From Candidatus Binatia bacterium (GTDB taxonomy: Bacteria; Desulfobacterota; Binatia; UBA12015), in contig DATCMB010000006.1 in the NCBI GenBank assembly GCA_036563615.1, positions 256,149 through 320,148 on the forward strand: a stretch of 64,000 nt of DNA, read 5' to 3'. Each line of letters begins with the position of its first letter. Within the stretch, counting starts at the first letter, position 1. Under the pieces are notes generated by a model, which had not been told where the DNA came from, searched no databases, and saw only the letters and a list, made by a program, of their open reading frames with translations. Positions 63,101 to 64,000 of the stretch are shown here, piece by piece. A program made the position numbers and the translations under genes.

Positions 63101-64000
63101 GACCATCCTGCTCGACCTCGATGGCAGCTTCACCGGCTCGACCAGCAAGATCGACGGTCGCACGCCGCCAGGCCTCACCACCTCGGTGAGCAAGAACCGC
63201 TTCTTCGACGCGCCGTCGCAGTCGCCCGAGTGTCTGTCGTTCGGCGTGCAGACGTCTCCCTACACCTTCCTCACGACGACGGTCGCCAAGCTCAGCCACC
63301 CGCCGAGCGCGACGAGCAACACGATCGCGACCGACGACATCCCGAAAGCCTGGCCGCCGACGCCGGCGGTCGCGATCTACCGCCAGTGGAAGCTCGAGTC
63401 GGACGAGGGCGAGGCCTGCGGACAGGTGTGCGCGGGGGACAACTACGGCTGCAAGCGCGCGAGCTTCATGGGCATGGCGGCCATCCGCCAGTCGCCGTTC
63501 CTGACCATGACCGAGCCGCCTGGCCTCAAGTCGCAGCCGGGGGCGCTCTACTACATCGACACCAACAGCGGCGCGCAGGACACGTCGTGCGTGAAGGGGA
63601 GCGCGTCGCTGCGACCGGCTCCGTTCGACGGCGGCGAGAGCTTCGTCGTCTACAACATGTTCCCGCAGCGCGACTCGATCTCGAGCTACCAGCTCTACGT
63701 CGGCAACGTCGCGGACGACGACCTGGACGCGATCGGGTTCCGCTACGTGCGCGTCACCGTGCACGAGACGAGTGGCGGGAGGCAGGTCGTCAAGGAGCCC
63801 TGTGATCCGCGTCAGCCGGGCGGATGGTGCAGCGGCATGAGCCCGCTCCCGACGATCAAGAACGGCATCCTCACCGTCAAGCTCGACCACCAGAAGCTGC
63901 TCCCCGACGACGCCTTCTCGGTCGCGAAGCGCCCGCCGTACGAGCAGTGCATGCCGCGAGACGTCTGCTACTTCGACGCCGCGAGCAACAAGTGCAAGAG
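60123..64000 (+). CDS. Giant secreted G8/CEMIP-like beta-helix protein, 3' end outside window
   Basis: Open from the ATG to the last base without a stop: 1292 complete codons. A signal peptide (MKNVSARLVSLAVVVLGASV, cleaved before ACP) marks secretion. The region about residues 380-500 matches the G8 plus parallel-beta-helix core of CEMIP/TMEM2-type hyaluronan-related proteins: GGHLIVRQGFKDVQIQGVEF, RMGHYPVHFHL (428-435 with two His), VVLHGTHDVNVSRNVGYLSL and GHGFYIEDASEIRNKL. More than 35 Cys are spread along the chain, suggesting many disulfides. A later part (about 900-1290) reads as further beta-rich domains. A polysaccharide-binding or degrading role is inference from the family. GGTGAGG supports the start. 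Confidence 0.85.
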   Translation, partial: MKNVSARLVSLAVVVLGASVAQAACPVVLPDGCRKVTSSNKLPDKITSCFYVEGATGSPHTYEFLNVLKGGALYFVEKPGETTDFRVSGLLIEQGGLVQAGAPDCPYGRDGGKLKIGLWGSDPTEQGTKRAEGQGIQCQTNPNADAKFRCFPAGYDDGQKRYCTVTKSDDPCSSTTPPSSEPNNALLEPYGDLNFDPNPWGFKTIGVAYGGSLKLYGYKGAKPLQDASWATSNDSNGSCVVPTVAQSTLDTKEMQAWANLTGSSWVRLTGQKDDAAAKLTTLTFDRAVPDWKEGDKIVIGATDWYPSHSELRTIKHVLSPTQVQVELLDYPHYTSMFDVGRTQEFNNPVNRTAVDTRAVVGLLSRSITIYSRGEKAGDEFPATEECTHDKSKPDCYFGGHLIVRQGFKDVQIQGVEFKQLGQGGRMGHYPVHFHLAKATSYTSGTFVKDSSIWDSMTRFVVLHGTHDVNVSRNVGYLSLGHGFYIEDASEIRNKLCHNLGVSARAALQQHVVEQAKPEHWCGGHPPAAARLVPPILDGSVQQPTDAAAGTAAGSDTYMPVMYWMMNAYNEFVGNAAVSVHGFGSCFWLLGSAVSGPSRDHQFDGYAAFNNGGRQAPLLRFRGNTCTTSPLALPTTREISPASNGFNEATNTGYVALTNPYLSNQATSVFPHSYARPIVTGYFLPSLGGNCVPTGDLGDNAGNCVMTILDRFATSFNWAEVNFASVWLRPSMYLFTHGAVTDQLFGGLATVTGGDWQQAPPAYLSLVQNSLFVGTTQPQEGNLYAKRSGPLLTVKQDENLRSYSLCKQGNTTCNLEAEGIGLWYSGFQPKRLITIYDGPMFADGNTFLNVGAWKCDAAPCLGASSAAECKLEDGALPCGIYTRTTQPAAPSSQTEIVVLDAAVGWKQPNGFFYPPAFNFRRSAFLNTRNDPLNQCFTEAPGDYENATFKPGSCRHNVVDRTADYLIGNVFDLTGQPDRRSGAKNMLDSGTIDFATILLDLDGSFTGSTSKIDGRTPPGLTTSVSKNRFFDAPSQSPECLSFGVQTSPYTFLTTTVAKLSHPPSATSNTIATDDIPKAWPPTPAVAIYRQWKLESDEGEACGQVCAGDNYGCKRASFMGMAAIRQSPFLTMTEPPGLKSQPGALYYIDTNSGAQDTSCVKGSASLRPAPFDGGESFVVYNMFPQRDSISSYQLYVGNVADDDLDAIGFRYVRVTVHETSGGRQVVKEPCDPRQPGGWCSGMSPLPTIKNGILTVKLDHQKLLPDDAFSVAKRPPYEQCMPRDVCYFDAASNKCK

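Overview
This is a 64 kb stretch of one chromosome with very high GC (around 70 percent by eye). It is densely packed with single genes and short operons on both strands. There are no rRNA or tRNA genes that I can recognise, and no insertion sequences, phage genes or CRISPR arrays. The cell is a Gram-negative (diderm) bacterium: the window has opgG/opgH for periplasmic glucans, several lipoprotein signals, a secreted lytic transglycosylase and a Tat-type amidase. The gene mix (AidB-like acyl-CoA dehydrogenase, amidohydrolase-2 proteins, F420-type LLM oxidoreductase, nitronate monooxygenase, CocE hydrolase, PQQ sugar dehydrogenase with Cys-Tyr-Arg repeats, type II copper monooxygenase-like lipoprotein) resembles soil lineages such as Binatota or Myxococcota and relatives. 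That placement is inference from gene content only.

Layout. 1-9.2 kb: a truncated AidB-like gene, a membrane GAF histidine kinase, yqjG and tag sharing a divergent region, a methyltransferase, a DUF3445 protein, and a coupled DUF427 / GDPD lipoprotein / otsB set. 9.3-15.2 kb: a five-gene minus-strand operon (lipoprotein, sthA, inactive transglutaminase-7TM protein, ATP-grasp ligase, exported gluzincin peptidase) with three GTGA/TTGA-type or very short junctions. 15.4-28.4 kb: NUDIX, pdxH, a small basic protein, lytic transglycosylase, sulfatase-fold protein, GT-C-like membrane protein, APC permease, FHA-GGDEF cyclase, ppk1. 28.4-36 kb: CocE lipoprotein divergent from two amidohydrolases, then GNAT, NTF2-like, exported YqgE-like and DUF1820 genes. 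36-43.3 kb: an orphan FixJ-type regulator, small secreted proteins, a 3D-domain protein, then opgG-opgH-methyltransferase as an overlapping unit. 43.4-52.4 kb: a secreted or exported oxidative block (copper monooxygenase-like lipoprotein, amidase plus an 83-residue partner, PQQ sugar dehydrogenase, DUF3604 protein). 52.5-60 kb: crotonase, DapB-like reductase, nitronate monooxygenase, GGCT/LLM pair, and a CGNR regulator divergent from a flavin-oxidase-fold protein, then a LuxR regulator. 60.1 kb to the end: a very large secreted Cys-rich G8/CEMIP-like beta-helix protein that runs off the window.

Regulatory architecture is unusually readable. Several promoters follow a TTGnCA - 16 to 18 bp - GAnAAn pattern. 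In at least two or three cases the -10 lies only about 8 to 11 bases before the start codon with no Shine-Dalgarno sequence, which implies leaderless or near-leaderless transcripts. Strong GC-rich hairpins lie just after stop codons, mostly without a T tract. A three-copy CTAACC/GGTTAG element sits in the CGNR/flavoprotein divergent region and looks like an operator.

Best candidates for something new: the five-gene ATP-grasp/transglutaminase operon ending in a zinc peptidase; the copper-monooxygenase lipoprotein with an atypical CX4CH cytochrome-like domain; the Cys-Tyr-Arg repeats on the PQQ dehydrogenase; the hairpin cluster near 37 kb; and the 23/24-bp tandem array near 43.4 kb.
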